Of a stretch of 64,000 bases of DNA, positions 11,726 to 23,900 are shown piece after piece. The translations under genes were made by a program, and so were the position numbers. Below the pieces are notes generated by a model that was not told the origin of the DNA, made no database searches, and worked only from the letters and a program-made list of their open reading frames with translations. Numbering within the stretch: the stretch's first letter is position 1; each line of letters begins with the position of its first letter. Origin of the DNA: Pholiota molesta (lineage: Eukaryota; Basidiomycota; Agaricomycetes; Agaricales; Strophariaceae); NCBI GenBank assembly GCA_014925825.1, contig JACGCK010000038.1:62001-126000 (forward strand), read 5' to 3'.

Positions 11726-13146
11726 ATGCCTTTCGTTATTGCTGATCTTGCATTGAGCACTTCCATTGCTGACTATGGCCTTCTCACCGCGGTCGCGGCC
11801 GCGGACGATTCTGCCATGGTCGGCGAGGGTCAGGCCACCGCTTTCGTTGTAGGTTTTTCGTGCGCCTCCGCGTGTGTCCCACAGCTTGCTAACAATATTT
11901 ATCTTCTTTTTTTTAGACAGGTATCAGTACCCAGAACAAGGTAGATATAAACGCGCCTCTTTATAAAATTGTTTTGAGATTCTAATTACGGCCTTTTTTC
12001 GAATTGTAGCAAGATGTGATGAACTCCACCCTCTTGGCGCAGCTTGTTGCCTCTGGCAAGTACAACCGCCTAACTCAGACCAGCCAATGGTATGACGAGT
12101 ACAAGTACGCATGAATCGAAAATTCTCGAATTTCGCCATACTTACCTCGAACTTCCTGCAGATACATTCTTGAGAATGTCGGTTGGCTGGTACGCGCTGT
12201 CATATACGGATGAAACTGAGGCTTTGCGCGTACTCAGCCGGAACATCTTTTAGGTTACTAGCTTCAAGTTCGACAAGCATTCGCTCAGCAATGTCGCTGT
12301 TTCTGTCGACAGGATCGTCCTCGATTTTATGAAGACCTTCTTGGACGTGAGCTCAATTTACATCTTGTTTTCTTGCTGAATCTTAATGACCAAACCTTTG
12401 GCAACATAGCCTGCCCAACTGACGTTGATGGACCGAGTTCTCCAGGCACTTGCGAACTCCTCTGACCCCGTTGTTAACATCTTCACCACATCCACTGCGA
12501 ATGACCATCAGTCCAACTTCCAGTTGGGAACTTGCACCGAAGACAAGGACAAGAATGTAAGGGTTTCTACAGCCAAATCTATATTTGCCGCTCACTCGAT
12601 TTATTTTTGGATAGGTTATGTTCTGTAAGTGTTCCGAAAAAAACGCGCTGTTATTTAATATGCTATGCTAATAATCCCCTCTAAACAGCCATCGGAGCTT
12701 TCACTTACAGTAAGAACTAATCGCTTCAAAAATGGATTTCCGATATGCTCATCACTGCAATAAATCTAGCTACCACCGAGAGCATTACCAACGTTCTTTT
12801 TACTAAGATCAAAAGCGGCTCTGCCGAGTTCTTGAATGGTACGCTGCCTGCTCATTTAATCATCGACATTAATATCTAATACGCCGACAATTAAAGCGTT
12901 CCAGAACATGATCCGTGAGTAATACTACCACCATCGTGCTGTCTTCTGCCTGACAATATCTTGTCGCAGTTAACCAACAGATCTACGCCACCGTCCGCCA
13001 GGCAGTCCTCGACAAACTCGGGGATAATGCCAAGGTACGACCCATTTACTACTTTTGTGTACTGTTGAATTTAAAAATCGGATGCTCGATCCGTTCTGCT
13101 TGTTTAGAAATTGATCGGTGACCTCGTCCTTCCCCCTCGGAAATAG
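11726..13146 (+). CDS. Member B of intron-rich small-protein family, 243 residues, function unknown
   Basis: Twelve exons give a clean frame: 11726-11848, 11917-11940, 12010-12104, 12162-12189, 12254-12346, 12410-12556, 12615-12624, 12689-12709, 12770-12838, 12897-12914, 12970-13034, 13108-13146. They total 732 bases, 243 codons plus stop, and two exons are only 10 and 18 bases. Every intron is about 45-70 bases with GT..AG ends. Hallmarks are AMVGEGQATAFV near residue 35, DVMNSTLLAQL near 50, GWLVTSFKF near 90, SVDRIVLDF near 107, SNFQLGTC near 155, FSIGAFTY near 175, LNQQIYATVRQAVLDKLGD near 210 and the end LVLPPRK. No signal peptide or membrane segment is seen. The family is not one I can name, and no function is proposed. 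Shared hallmarks with members A and C and the conserved intron phases support it as a real gene. Confidence 0.75.
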
Positions 13147-15630
13147 AATTTCTACAATCTCGAGTTCTTCTCCAGCTCGGAGTCGCTTGAAGTCAGGTTG
13201 AAGGATTTGGATGTCGAATTGATGAAGAGGACCCTGAAGATGAGATTTTGTTTGTACTGTTTATAGAAAATACATCCATTTATATTTGTTGGATACACAT
13301 GTCCGGGTCGGTCTTAGGAGGTCTTAGGCCTGTCCCGGTGAGATCTCAGTATTGTCAACTGAGAACTCCATTTTGGGAAAAAGTTACCTAAAATGGAAAT
13401 TGAACTGACAGGTCACAGAACTGTAAGTCTGTAAAGATACATCGGATTAACACAAAATCCAAACAGACGTAGTTCTCCTCTGCTCCCCTGATTCAATGCT
13501 TCCCTGATTCAACTCTCTGTGAGCATAACTACATCAAATTCGCACATACCAGCACATACCACGCATAAAAGTTTCTAATTAAAAGATTCCGTGGCGGGCG
13601 TGAGCAGGCCTGAGCACGCACGGTCACGCACGGTCATTGACACCACACGCAGTTTCTCGCACAGCCGCACCACAAACGCCTGTGCGCACTGCGTGGCATG
13701 GTCATGCATGGCCACCACGGCGGTTTTCCGCACGTTTCCTGTGGAGAATAAACTGACAAACATCACATCCTACAGTAACTTCGCGCAGATTATCTACAAG
13801 GTTGTCAATTTGGAAACCAGAACTGAAGTTCTTAAAATCATGGAAATCGTTTGTGGTACAACAACAGCGCTTTTAACTTAATTTTTTTTTATGTTGAGAG
13901 CGACGACGGAGCGTGGCATAAGTATGCACAGGGACAGGGTGTCCTATGAACTTTCCTCACATGGAACGGGGAGTCGATACCTTCAAGATGTCGCTCGGAC
14001 CCAGTCCAAGAATTGTTACACGACGCACAGTCGGAGCAGAGTCGGAGCCTGCCTGGTCGTCTCTTTCAGTTTGTTGCTGATAGGCCGGAATAATGTTCGG
14101 GCCACAGTGGCCTCGGCTCGGACCAACGCCATCGCTAGAACGGGGAATGCCGAAAACCGTTTTCTGCAGTCTGTCTGCTGCCCACTTTCTTTCGTCTCCG
14201 CATGCCTCGCACGACGATTTCCCCGCCAGCAGCCGCTCCTTCAGCTCTTCAAGGCTTCAAGCTTCAAGCTTTGAGCTTCAATGTTCAACGTTCAATTGCA
14301 CCCCATGACAAATTCCAACATTTGCCTCGTCACCTCGAGGATAATCTGCGCTCAGGCGAAGTCAGGCTCGTGCAGGTGAGTGAGTCTGCGATTCTACGCT
14401 CACCAGCAACGCCGTTCTCAGTGCACTCACTTCGACGACGACACTCTCTCGGAGTCACACTCGCCGTCACCTAACTCTCTTGTATCTTTTCTTGCTCTTT
14501 TTACTCTTTTTACCAGTCCTCCATCCCGATTGTTGACTATGCGTCCCGTCTCCGTGGTGTGGAAAATTTACTGGCCAGTCTGAGGCTGCCGCAGGCCATG
14601 TCGACATCAGTACTGAATCTTAAAATTGGCATTCTGCATCTAGGTGCACTCGTACTGCGGCTGTCTACGGAGGTGTTCTAGAAAATGCAACCGGCTTGAC
14701 AAATGTAAAGCGCCGCGGATAGGGATCGAGGACTGGATACCGGGATTGCGTGTTGTAACTTCATTAACGCAATTATTTTATTTGTTAGCTATAGTCTGGA
14801 CCTGAAACTGATGCGTGGATAGGACCGGACCAGGACTGAACCGCTTGGAGACAATTTTGACTCGTGTTTGTTGCTCCCTGTATCACTAGGCTATATATAA
14901 ACCTCAGACTCTCGAATATTGACCTGCGGCACCCCATCCAGCCCAACAAGCATGGTCAGTCAGTGGAACAGCTACCATTTGGTCTTCTTTTGCACGCACA
15001 TCGCTCGCTATTTGTTGTTCTTACTCTAATAAGTCGGGCCTTTTACCTTCGCATCCATTTACTGGGATGCGCACCATTTTGCGCTTTTCTTATCTACCTC
15101 TTTTCGCCATGGTCATGCTCAGGGACTTAATCTCGACTCTGGAATAGCTGCACTCTATATTCAACTGCGTTGGGTACCTCTCTCCCTTTTGAATATTTGA
15201 ATATTCAGATATTCAACTTCCAGCTGGGTTTTCTGAAAAATGCTCTAGTTGTTGTGCTTGGCCATACTACTGACTGAATGGAACGCATGTGCTTCGTGTT
15301 TGGTTTGGGACAGCCTCATGTTGGGGTGAGTGAATGTTCGAGTTACTGACGACGAGAAGTTGGCTTCTATGCATATCGTCAGTGGCTCTCTCTCACGGGC
15401 GTCTACAAATAACATTTGCGCGGATAGCGCTCCATTTCAAACCACAATCTAGACCTTCTCGCTCCCATTGACTGCGTTCGTGGTTATCCGTCCCCGTATA
15501 GTGTCCAGGATGTTTGTCACGAGATGCAAAATCGAAATGTTCATAAAGGCATCGATCTCGTTCATACTTTTCCGCATTTCATACTTACACCCCGACTCAA
15601 AAATCAATAGCAGATATTCGTTCTGCGACA
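13147..15630. other. Intergenic stretch without supported genes
   Basis: No splice-consistent gene was recognised. It contains small inverted repeats (TCCATTTT..AAAATGGA near 13368-13400) and a GCTTCAAGCTTCAAGCTTTGAG-type low-complexity run near 14253-14280. Open frames of up to 127 codons look incidental. Confidence 0.4.
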
Positions 15631-16450
15631 ATGCCTTTCTTCGGGTCCTCAAAGAAGCATGATGACAACATGGTATGTGGTCCTAAGGCACTCGATACAT
15701 TCCTTCACCGTCATAGCAGGCTGTTGCGGGCATGGACAACGCCTGTGCCGGTGGTCGCCACCATGTTCAGCCCACCATCTATTCTGCTCGACTCCGCGGC
15801 GCAGGAATGGCAAATGGGGACGCATTCGGCCAGACACGGGCCAGCGCTCCCGGCCCGATCTACAAGAAATCCGCAAGTCATCTGCAGTACTTGAGACGCG
15901 CGATCTGACGCTTTATATCAATCTAAGGCTGGAAACAGTGCGCAAGACGACCCGTACACTGCGGGTGGTGTTGGATCAGGACGCCAAGGTAGTGATGGAC
16001 GTGGTATACAGTCTGCGGGTGCTAACAATCACGGTGCTGCCCAAAATCTATCGGGTGACCAGGGTTCAGGGGGACGTCTCGCTGGAAATCTCGAGCCCGC
16101 TGCCCCAATGGTTGGCAGTGAACAGCTGAAGTGGAAACGTCTTCAAAAGGAACAAGCAGCCAATGTGTTCAGGCTTCGGAGCGCGCTCGCTGAGGCCGAT
16201 CCATTGAGCATGACGCACTCATGTGCCGCGAACATGCTGCCGCCCATGGTGCGTTATTTCCTTCCGTGAATGACGATGGACTCGGATTTAAAGGATCTGA
16301 TGCTGGGTCTTAGGAGCGAACCCAGAACACTCCGCTCTAGGAATTGGTAATCCGGGAGCGGGCGCTGGCCATGGTTCTGGCGGTTGTTCAACTGTAGAAC
16401 TTTCTCCAGAGTCGATCGGGGTATTAATGGAATATGCCACACTCATTTGA
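15631..16450 (+). pseudogene. Small Gly/Ala-rich protein with charged helical segment, unknown function, one frameshift
   Basis: Exons are 15631-15672 (MPFFGSSKKHDDNM), 15717-15872, 15928-16248 and 16341-16450. The second intron uses a GC donor (GCAAGT, 15873-15927). The third exon first reads a Gly/Asn/Gln-rich stretch (AGNSAQDDPYTAGGVGSG..), then a charged segment SEQLKWKRLQKEQAANVFRL. Near 16195-16205 the frame must move by one base to continue as EHDALMCREHAAAHG and splice into IGNPGAGAGHGSGG and the end MEYATLI. The pattern, a Gly-rich body with a Lys/Glu/Gln helix and a Gly-rich tail, resembles anonymous small proteins common in mushroom genomes. The single-base shift means either a decayed gene or a sequence error. 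Confidence 0.5.
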
Positions 16451-16892
16451 ACTTTATGTATTTGTAGCGATATCGGTCTTCAACCTGTAGATTAAATACT
16501 CCATTCCCGCTTTATCTGAAGGCCTTCGCTGCTTTCCATACCTACGCAATAGAACCTTGAACGATTTTTCCCTGACACTTACTCCAGCGCTATTTGTATA
16601 CAACAGCATCGACAAGCATATATATAAGTGCAGCCTCAGTTGCGGGGTCAAATTTTAATATGAGATTGGATAGTCATTCGCGGAAGTTCAAGATCTGGTT
16701 CAAAAAGAGTGCTCTATACATGTGTACGATATTTTGGAACATTTTTGTATTGATATGACATTGGCATTGGGACAACCAGGATGTTACATTGACCTTTCGG
16801 ATTTATAGCTTGAAGATTCGAATTCTGGTATCATAGGATTGATCCCTGACTGGCTCTCCATAGATGTGACAGAAGGGTGTCGATCATCGAGA

Positions 16893-18410
16893 TCAATTCT
16901 TAGGAGGAAGAATGAGTTCGCGGATGTATTCCTAAACCAGAACAAAACTGGTGAGGATGCAGGAGAAAATGAACGTTGTCTGAAAACGTACCTTGACATT
17001 TACCCCGAGCTTCTGGATGACAAGCTCACGGAACTGCGAGTATATCGCAGTGTTGACTGGGAGGACGTTGAGATATATTAGCACGATGAAATATTCAAAT
17101 CTCAAAGCAAATTCGCCATCTGCAGAAGTAGCGGTACTTACGGATCATGGTCTGGAACGCTGTTTATCAATGAATTGAAATTTGAGCACGGGACAAATCA
17201 ATTCGGAGCAGCAAGACGTACTGTTATGGAAATCAGTGCCTTCCTTGATCGTGTTGTGCAGAGGATTTACGATCTTCTCAGAGGTCGCTAAAGACATCGG
17301 CAAGGTCATTATCTGTCTCTTTGATCATGCTAAACCTCTTACAATAGCTGAAGCCTCCGATAGCTGTTTGTGTGACCGTCTGAGATGAGCCCAAGCCGCA
17401 ATTTAGGTTATTCGATACTCACAAAACACGATCTGATATCAACGGAAGAGCAAGGGCACCAAGTGAGACTAGTATTAGCGAGGATGAAAGAAGTGTTCTT
17501 ACATTCCTGGCCCGATCTTCAACGCAAGTTCCCAACTGGAAGTTGGATCGATTATCAATCGTGGAAGAGCTGTTGGAATTTGATTCAGCAGCGTAAATGA
17601 TGCTTGGAAACCTATATTATACCTTACGAAGATCTTGACGGCGAGGTCATTAGACTTTTCAAGAGCAGCTACAATTCGGGCTGCTAAAGACGATTCGGCG
17701 GTCTGTTTCAAAGCAGTCTTCGATTGATTCATTGAGAGCAGCGGAGGATGGCTGCCGACTCACAGTGTCCTTTAGATAATCGAGGACAAGCTTGTCCACG
17801 GAAACAGGAGTGATAATGATACGGCGCTCCAGCTTGAAGTTAGTCACCTAAAAACACGTTGAATATATAAAACTTCTCAAGATGGCAGATTTGAATACTG
17901 ACCTGCCAACCCATGCGTTCGAGAACATATCTGCATCAAGGTTTGGTGTCAGTATTCTATGGAGTATTTTTTATAGATTCGTGTACCTGTACTCCCCATA
18001 CCTGTACAATCTCACTCTTCAGTACCATGCATTGTACATCGATAAGGATAAGAGACAATTAGACTTACCACTGGTCAGCTTGCTTCAAGCGGTCATACTT
18101 CTTACCGGCAGCAAGTTGCGCCAAAAGCGTGGAATTCATTACATCTTCCTAAAAAATTCCAATCGGTATATCAGACTCTAATTTAAAAAGGTAAGGTCAA
18201 CGCGAATATTTACCTTGCTCTGGAAACTGACCCCGGCCTTTAAGCATGCAGGTAAGCCAATGAGCATTGCAATCATACATGAGGACATACGGCGAAACCA
18301 GTGGCCTGGCCCGCGCCGACCATAGCCGTCTCGTCGTCAGACGCACTGGCGAAAATACTAGCATATGCATCGGGAGCTACGTTCAGCTCGAGATTTTCGA
18401 TGAAAGACAT
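16893..18410 (-). CDS. Member C of intron-rich small-protein family, about 242 residues, function unknown
   Basis: The start is ATG at 18410 (MSFIENLELNVAPDAYAS), with TATAAATAC at 18487-18494. Read with short introns, the minus strand gives AMVGAGQATGFA, AGVSFQSK, EDVMNSTLLAQLAAGKKY, YVLERMGWQ, VTNFKLERR, SVDKLVLDYL, ALKQTAESSLAARIVAALEK, IFVSSSTIDNRSNFQLGTC, IVFSIGGFSY, TFQTMI, LNTAIYSQFRELVIQKLG and the end ELILPPKN with the stop at 16893-16895. Exon order, intron phases and tiny exons parallel member B (11726-13146), and the stretch SNFQLGTC is identical. No break is needed anywhere, so it looks functional. It lies convergent to the Gly-rich gene at 15631. The role is unknown. Confidence 0.72.
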
Positions 18411-18486
18411 TGTGAAATAAGAGAGGTTTGCTGTGTGAAGCTTATTGTCGGGGTGTGTTGGATCGTTGACTGGCTGGTTTGCCCAG

Positions 18487-18494
18487 TATTTATA
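18487..18494 (-). promoter_or_regulatory. TATA box of family member C
   Basis: TATAAATAC on the minus strand lies 77-84 bases before the ATG at 18410. It has the same sequence and nearly the same spacing as in paralogue B. Confidence 0.6.
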
Positions 18495-20946
18495 CAAACG
18501 AGATGAAGTACTTGAAGGTATGGGATACAAAGCTACCCGGTTAGGAGACGCCACTGAGCCGCCTTTACTGCTACTTCTCAAGACGCATGTCGACGAGGCT
18601 CTCTCCGAGCTCAAATTATGTATTACTGTCCACATCATTGACTGCTATTTCTTGTTACGGATCGACAAATGACCAGTCCTGCTACCAGCCAAATACTTTT
18701 TTGGACCTAACCATCGGTCAAATCTTCGATGAAAAGGCAGGTTTTAAGTCTCCGACTTCATCTCCGTCGAGTATTTCTGGCAGGATGCGTAAATCAACGC
18801 GACATTGCTCGATTCGAGGGACTGTCCATATGCATTTGGAAAGTTCTCTCGCAATTTCTTGAGCCCGAGATCATCATTGCCTCAGAGGAGATTATAAGGG
18901 TTACAAGTACGTACAAGAGGAACTGGAAGGTTGCATATCTCAACAATCATACTCCCATGAGAATAGAATCATGAATATTTGGTGATTGTATCTTGTTCAA
19001 TTGCGCTATGAACACCTGATGACTCGAAGAAGATTTGACAACCGGATCCTAAGATCAGAAGCGCAAGGTTTTACTTGATGCACAAGAAATTTCAGAAATA
19101 TTCCGAGATGTGATCAAAAGGCGTAGTAAGATGTGCTTATGTGATGTGCTCTTGAAGTTTATACATAATGCTGCGATGCTTAGAATCCGAACTTCTAGCC
19201 GAACAGTTATCTGAGCGACACCTTGAATGGTACGTGCCCTTTACACATGTTCCAATTCCCTTCCTATATAGTCAGGGTATAAGAAGACCTGGTCCTGATC
19301 GAGGGGTTGACGAGAGGAAGAGGGTCAGACACTGCGACATAGCTGAAGGCTGATTAGGAGAGGCTGGGGCCTCCCGCCTGGGATACCAGAGCGGCCGTTA
19401 CTGTCGAGCCGAGAGTCAGACAAAGATCTGACGGATGACGCTGCCATTGTAGCCACATCTGGCGATTTGTTGCGGAGAAAGAACAATGGAGTGATTGGGA
19501 AGTAAAACGGAAGGAACGTATGATGTCACCACAGTTAGTCAACAGATAGTAGGAAGCCATAGAAAATGGGAGTTTCAAAGTCGATAAACCAGCAGCCTGT
19601 TCTATGGGAGTTCAGGCTTGACCTGTGTTGCTGATAATCAACTGATAATTGACCTTGAAAATGGAACGGGCAACCGCTCTGTTTGATGCAGTGTGAACGG
19701 CACATTCTGGGCACCGTGAGTTGACCTAATTTAGTCCTGCCCCGAGCATTGTACCGTGTTCGCATTTGGCACGGCGGTTTTAGGACACGGCCACTGAAGC
19801 TGAAGAGTGATCCAGTAGAGAAACGCCTATAGTGCCGCCGGCAGGTTGATCACCAAAGGAAGCCATCTAGCCACATAGAAGGGCGTAGCATAGCGGCAAG
19901 ATGCGGAATGAGCAGGGCGATGAGATGACGGATGTCAGGTGTTGCTAGAGTGCTTGTCGCTGCCTGTGTAAAGTCTGTAACCAGTCTGAGCCTCTCTGAG
20001 GAGTTCGAACTGGCTTTGTGTCGATTTGGAAGGAAGAGAAATGTTTGAGCGGAGCACGTTTCACTGGCGACTGCGATACAGTAACCGAAAGTTGTGTTGC
20101 ATCTCCTCGAACGTTTTGACCACGGGAATGGGTTCTTCGTCAGGAGTTTTGTTCCTTGTCGGTGAATGGATTGCGTCGAGCAAGTTCTTTGTCAATGCGT
20201 ATGGAATCAACCTGCCTCAAAATATAGGGACAGACTCACCGCGTCGATTCCGCTTTCTGCTTTCAGTGGTCGAGTAATGGGCTGCTCGAGCTGGTGCGAG
20301 GGTCCTGGAGCGCAAGGAATATGTGGCGGTAGCGTTTCCGTTTTCTTGAGGTTGTCTAGTCGGCCTGGATAACTATTTTTCTCCTTGGCTCAGTGAACAG
20401 GTCGACGTGTCAAGCAGAAACCGTGTCAACAAATACAACGTTACGACGAACTTCGGTGACAACACGTTTTCTCAAAGATTCAGCAATCCTTTTTGTCTGC
20501 AATCGCACGTCAAGACTCAAGAGCAATTTTAGTCGGGGTTATCGTTAGATTAATATTTCCCGCATCCTCTACGCGCCCATGACATGTTGAAATTGTAATT
20601 ACTTCGAGAATGAGTACCCATTCCAACGGGCATATAAATTACTTCAAGCATTCGTATAACCCTATATAGTACTTACTACTTCTTGAAGGACAGATAACTG
20701 ACAAAAAGCGACAGACAATAAACAACAGGAAGGAAGAAAAAAGAACAAGAAAAACCGTAATTCATAAGTAAGATCATCCATCGTTGACGTCGTAAGATCA
20801 GATCATCCAAAACATAACAATCTCGGCCTCCCAAATGGAACATTACATCTTAGCCCACCAGAGATACCTCGACGAATGCGACTAACATTATTGAAGTGGC
20901 ATATCGAAAGAAATGCCATCATTCCGCACGTGGTCGTACTCAGCAT
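18495..20946. other. Intergenic stretch without supported genes
   Basis: This is about 2.4 kb between member C's promoter and the chitin synthase 3' end. Several frames of 60-90 codons exist on both strands, but none shows family motifs or a coherent exon chain. Confidence 0.45.
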
Positions 20947-23900
20947 CTACTCTCCCGCAAAGAGACGCACGACCATATACATCGTCGAGCCCACAAAGCG
21001 TACAACTGGAAAAGAAAAAAAATATTATCCATACCCAACACCACGATCAGCGCTCATACACCGAAAGCTGAGCAAAAGAGACACTTACACGCAAGACCCG
21101 CTACAGACGCAAGGAGGAAGCCCATGTACCCATTGACAGCCTTGTTCGCACCGCTGACCGCCGCGCTCGCATTCGTCGTGGTAATCGCAGCCCCGAGGAG
21201 GGCATTCGTCAGGACCCACGCAAGGAGGACACTTCACAAAAAAAAAAGCAACCATCAGCCCCAACACACACCGACGCTCCCCATAAAGCAGCCCACGCAC
21301 TTCGTCCGGAAGGTCCGGTAGTAGTCCTCCTGCACCGTCCCCACATCCGGCGTCGAATCCTGTTTGGGCGGTTTCGTGTTGAGCACGTGGATCGCGTCTT
21401 CGTAGAGCGCGTTGATGTCCTTCTCGTCCACGGGCACCTCCGCCTCGACCTCGCCCGTTTTGCCCTTCCCCGTCGCCACCGTGCCCAGAGACTTGGCAAC
21501 GGTGTTGTCACCCTTGGTACCCCACGAGACATCGTGGACATTCGCGAACTGCACAAGATTGCAGTGGTAGATGATGAATGTCAGGGTTAACGATGCGGAA
21601 TGGGAATGTCACGTACAGCATAAACGTTCAGGACATTGATGTACGACGGCGCCATGAGCAGATACTGGATAAACGACGTGATCATATGCCATGGCTCGAA
21701 CTGTATTTCCAAGCCACACAGCGAACAATCAGCATCGTCCTCTCACTCTCACAGGCAGAGAAGAAAAGCCACATACGAAGATAATGCTCGCGATAATATA
21801 CAGCCCGAGCGTCGCTACCAGCGACACGACGATATTCCGAAAGATATGGTTCGTGAAGATCGAGGCAAACGTAAGCGTCTGCGCTTTAGCCAGATTGCCG
21901 AGACCCTTGAACGCAAGCAGGAACGCTGCAACCTGCAAACAGTCATCATCAGCATCCCATGCATACCCCAGACGACATCTATGACTGACCGTCATGTAAA
22001 TTGTGATGAACGCGAACCCAATCATCGCGCCCGTGTAACCCCACTTGCTTCCCTGCGGCCTGTTGCCGAGCGACAGGATGAAGCACATAATAAGCAGGCC
22101 GAGATAGAAGTAGTTGAGAATCACATTGGCCGTGTGAATTCCTTTCAGGTTGAACTCCTTATCCTCCATCGAGTCAGAGAGAATGGAGAAGGCGATGTAG
22201 TAATTTGCCTACACAGAAAGAAACAGGGCGGGGTCAATAACAACTCAAAGTAACACGAAACCGCGAGTGGGGAATCACCAGAGCAAACCACGAAAACACC
22301 AAATTAAACAACTGGTAGAACATCTCCACGTGTATCCACGCTTTGCGTACGAACGTGTGGCTCGAGCGGTACAAGTAGTGGAAGTGCACCGTCGAGTGCA
22401 CCGCGGCGAAGAAGGACCCGTTCAGCCAACGCCGCCGCTGCGAGATCAGCTCCGGCACCTGATCGGGCACGTCCGTCACTGCGTACGCCGACTTGACGTA
22501 GTGCAGAATCCACGCGCCGCCGCGCTTCGAGACGAGCTCCCAGCACAAGATCTGTGAAGGAAATGTCAAAGAACGCGTCGAGAGTCGGAAGGGGGTGGAC
22601 GCACTCGGTCCTCCGCGAGGTACATGTTCGCGGTGAAGATATCCGCGCCAGCACCGTGCTACGTGAGAAATGTCAGTCTATCCAGGTTTGAAGACGATGC
22701 GTCAAGGGAGGGAACACACCATCGTCTCTCCAAGGAAATACTTTTGCAACGGGCCCTCGCCCGTGACATCATTCTGCAGCGCGATATACCTGTACGCGCT
22801 AAACGCACCAGGCAGCACCGTGATATACCCAAACACCGACTCCCTGCAGACAATCAGACAAAGACCGTCAGCTGCAGAGAGAGACATACAGCGGCTTATC
22901 CAGGATATTCGACATCTTATACTCAAAATTCTGCGCCGCCACCAGCGGATTAATCAGATTCACACCATACTTCCCCTTCAGCGCGACGATCTCCCCGCAT
23001 GCGCCGCCGACGTTCGAGTTGATGTCGAACGCCTTCCACAGATGGTAAATCGACGTCGGGCCGGGCATCGTGCCCACGTCGAGGAGGACACACACGTTCG
23101 GCTGCAGGATCGCGCCAAAGGCGTTGAAGAACCACCGGTGCGAGTTGATCTTCTTCTGGTTCTTCTCCTTGAGGCAGAAGATGACCTGCACGGGCACAAC
23201 GCCCTTCTCCGCGCCCTCGATCTTGAGCGACGGGTTCACGGAGACTGCACGAAAAGGTGATGATCAGCACGCGCAGGGGAATATGAGGGGAAAGCGGGAC
23301 ACGCACTCTGCGTGGTATACTCATAGATATGCGCCGTCACGTCCTGCTTCCCGATCTTCGTCTTCGCCACGCCCTCCTGGTACGCGCCCATCGCCGCAAT
23401 CACACTCAGCGTGCGCGAGTTGATCTTCGACCGCCCGTCGCTCACGATGCACACCACCACCTTCTTCCACCCGTCCTTCCCCCACGTCTTGCTCCGGTCG
23501 CGCTTGCACAGGTGCGCGATGTTCTTGATCACGCCGTGCATCGTGCGGCAGAACAGCTCCTCGTCCTCGTTGTACATCGTCATCACGATGAACAGCTCCG
23601 TGCGCCGCGGCGGGTCGTAGTGCACCTGCCGCAGTGTGAAGCCAGAGTCCTTGAAGTCGTTCGGGTCGCACGTCGCCGCGGAGTATCGCATGTGCGTGAA
23701 CTCGCGGTCCGTGCGGTTCGGGCACATGTCCAGTAGTTTTTTCGGCACTGCGTTATCCAACACAAAGTTACCGTGGAAGAGTCTAAGGAAGAATGAGGTG
23801 AGTACGAAGAAATGAAATAACAAAACGTAGCCAATAAGGCGAAAAAAGGAAACAACAAGAACACAGTCATCAACACGACGAAAGCAACGCAAATGGGCGG

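Noticed and set aside
14250..14290. GCTTCAAGCTTCAAG low-complexity runs here, near 62157 and near 63740
   Set aside because: Too short and degenerate to call a shared element from this window alone.
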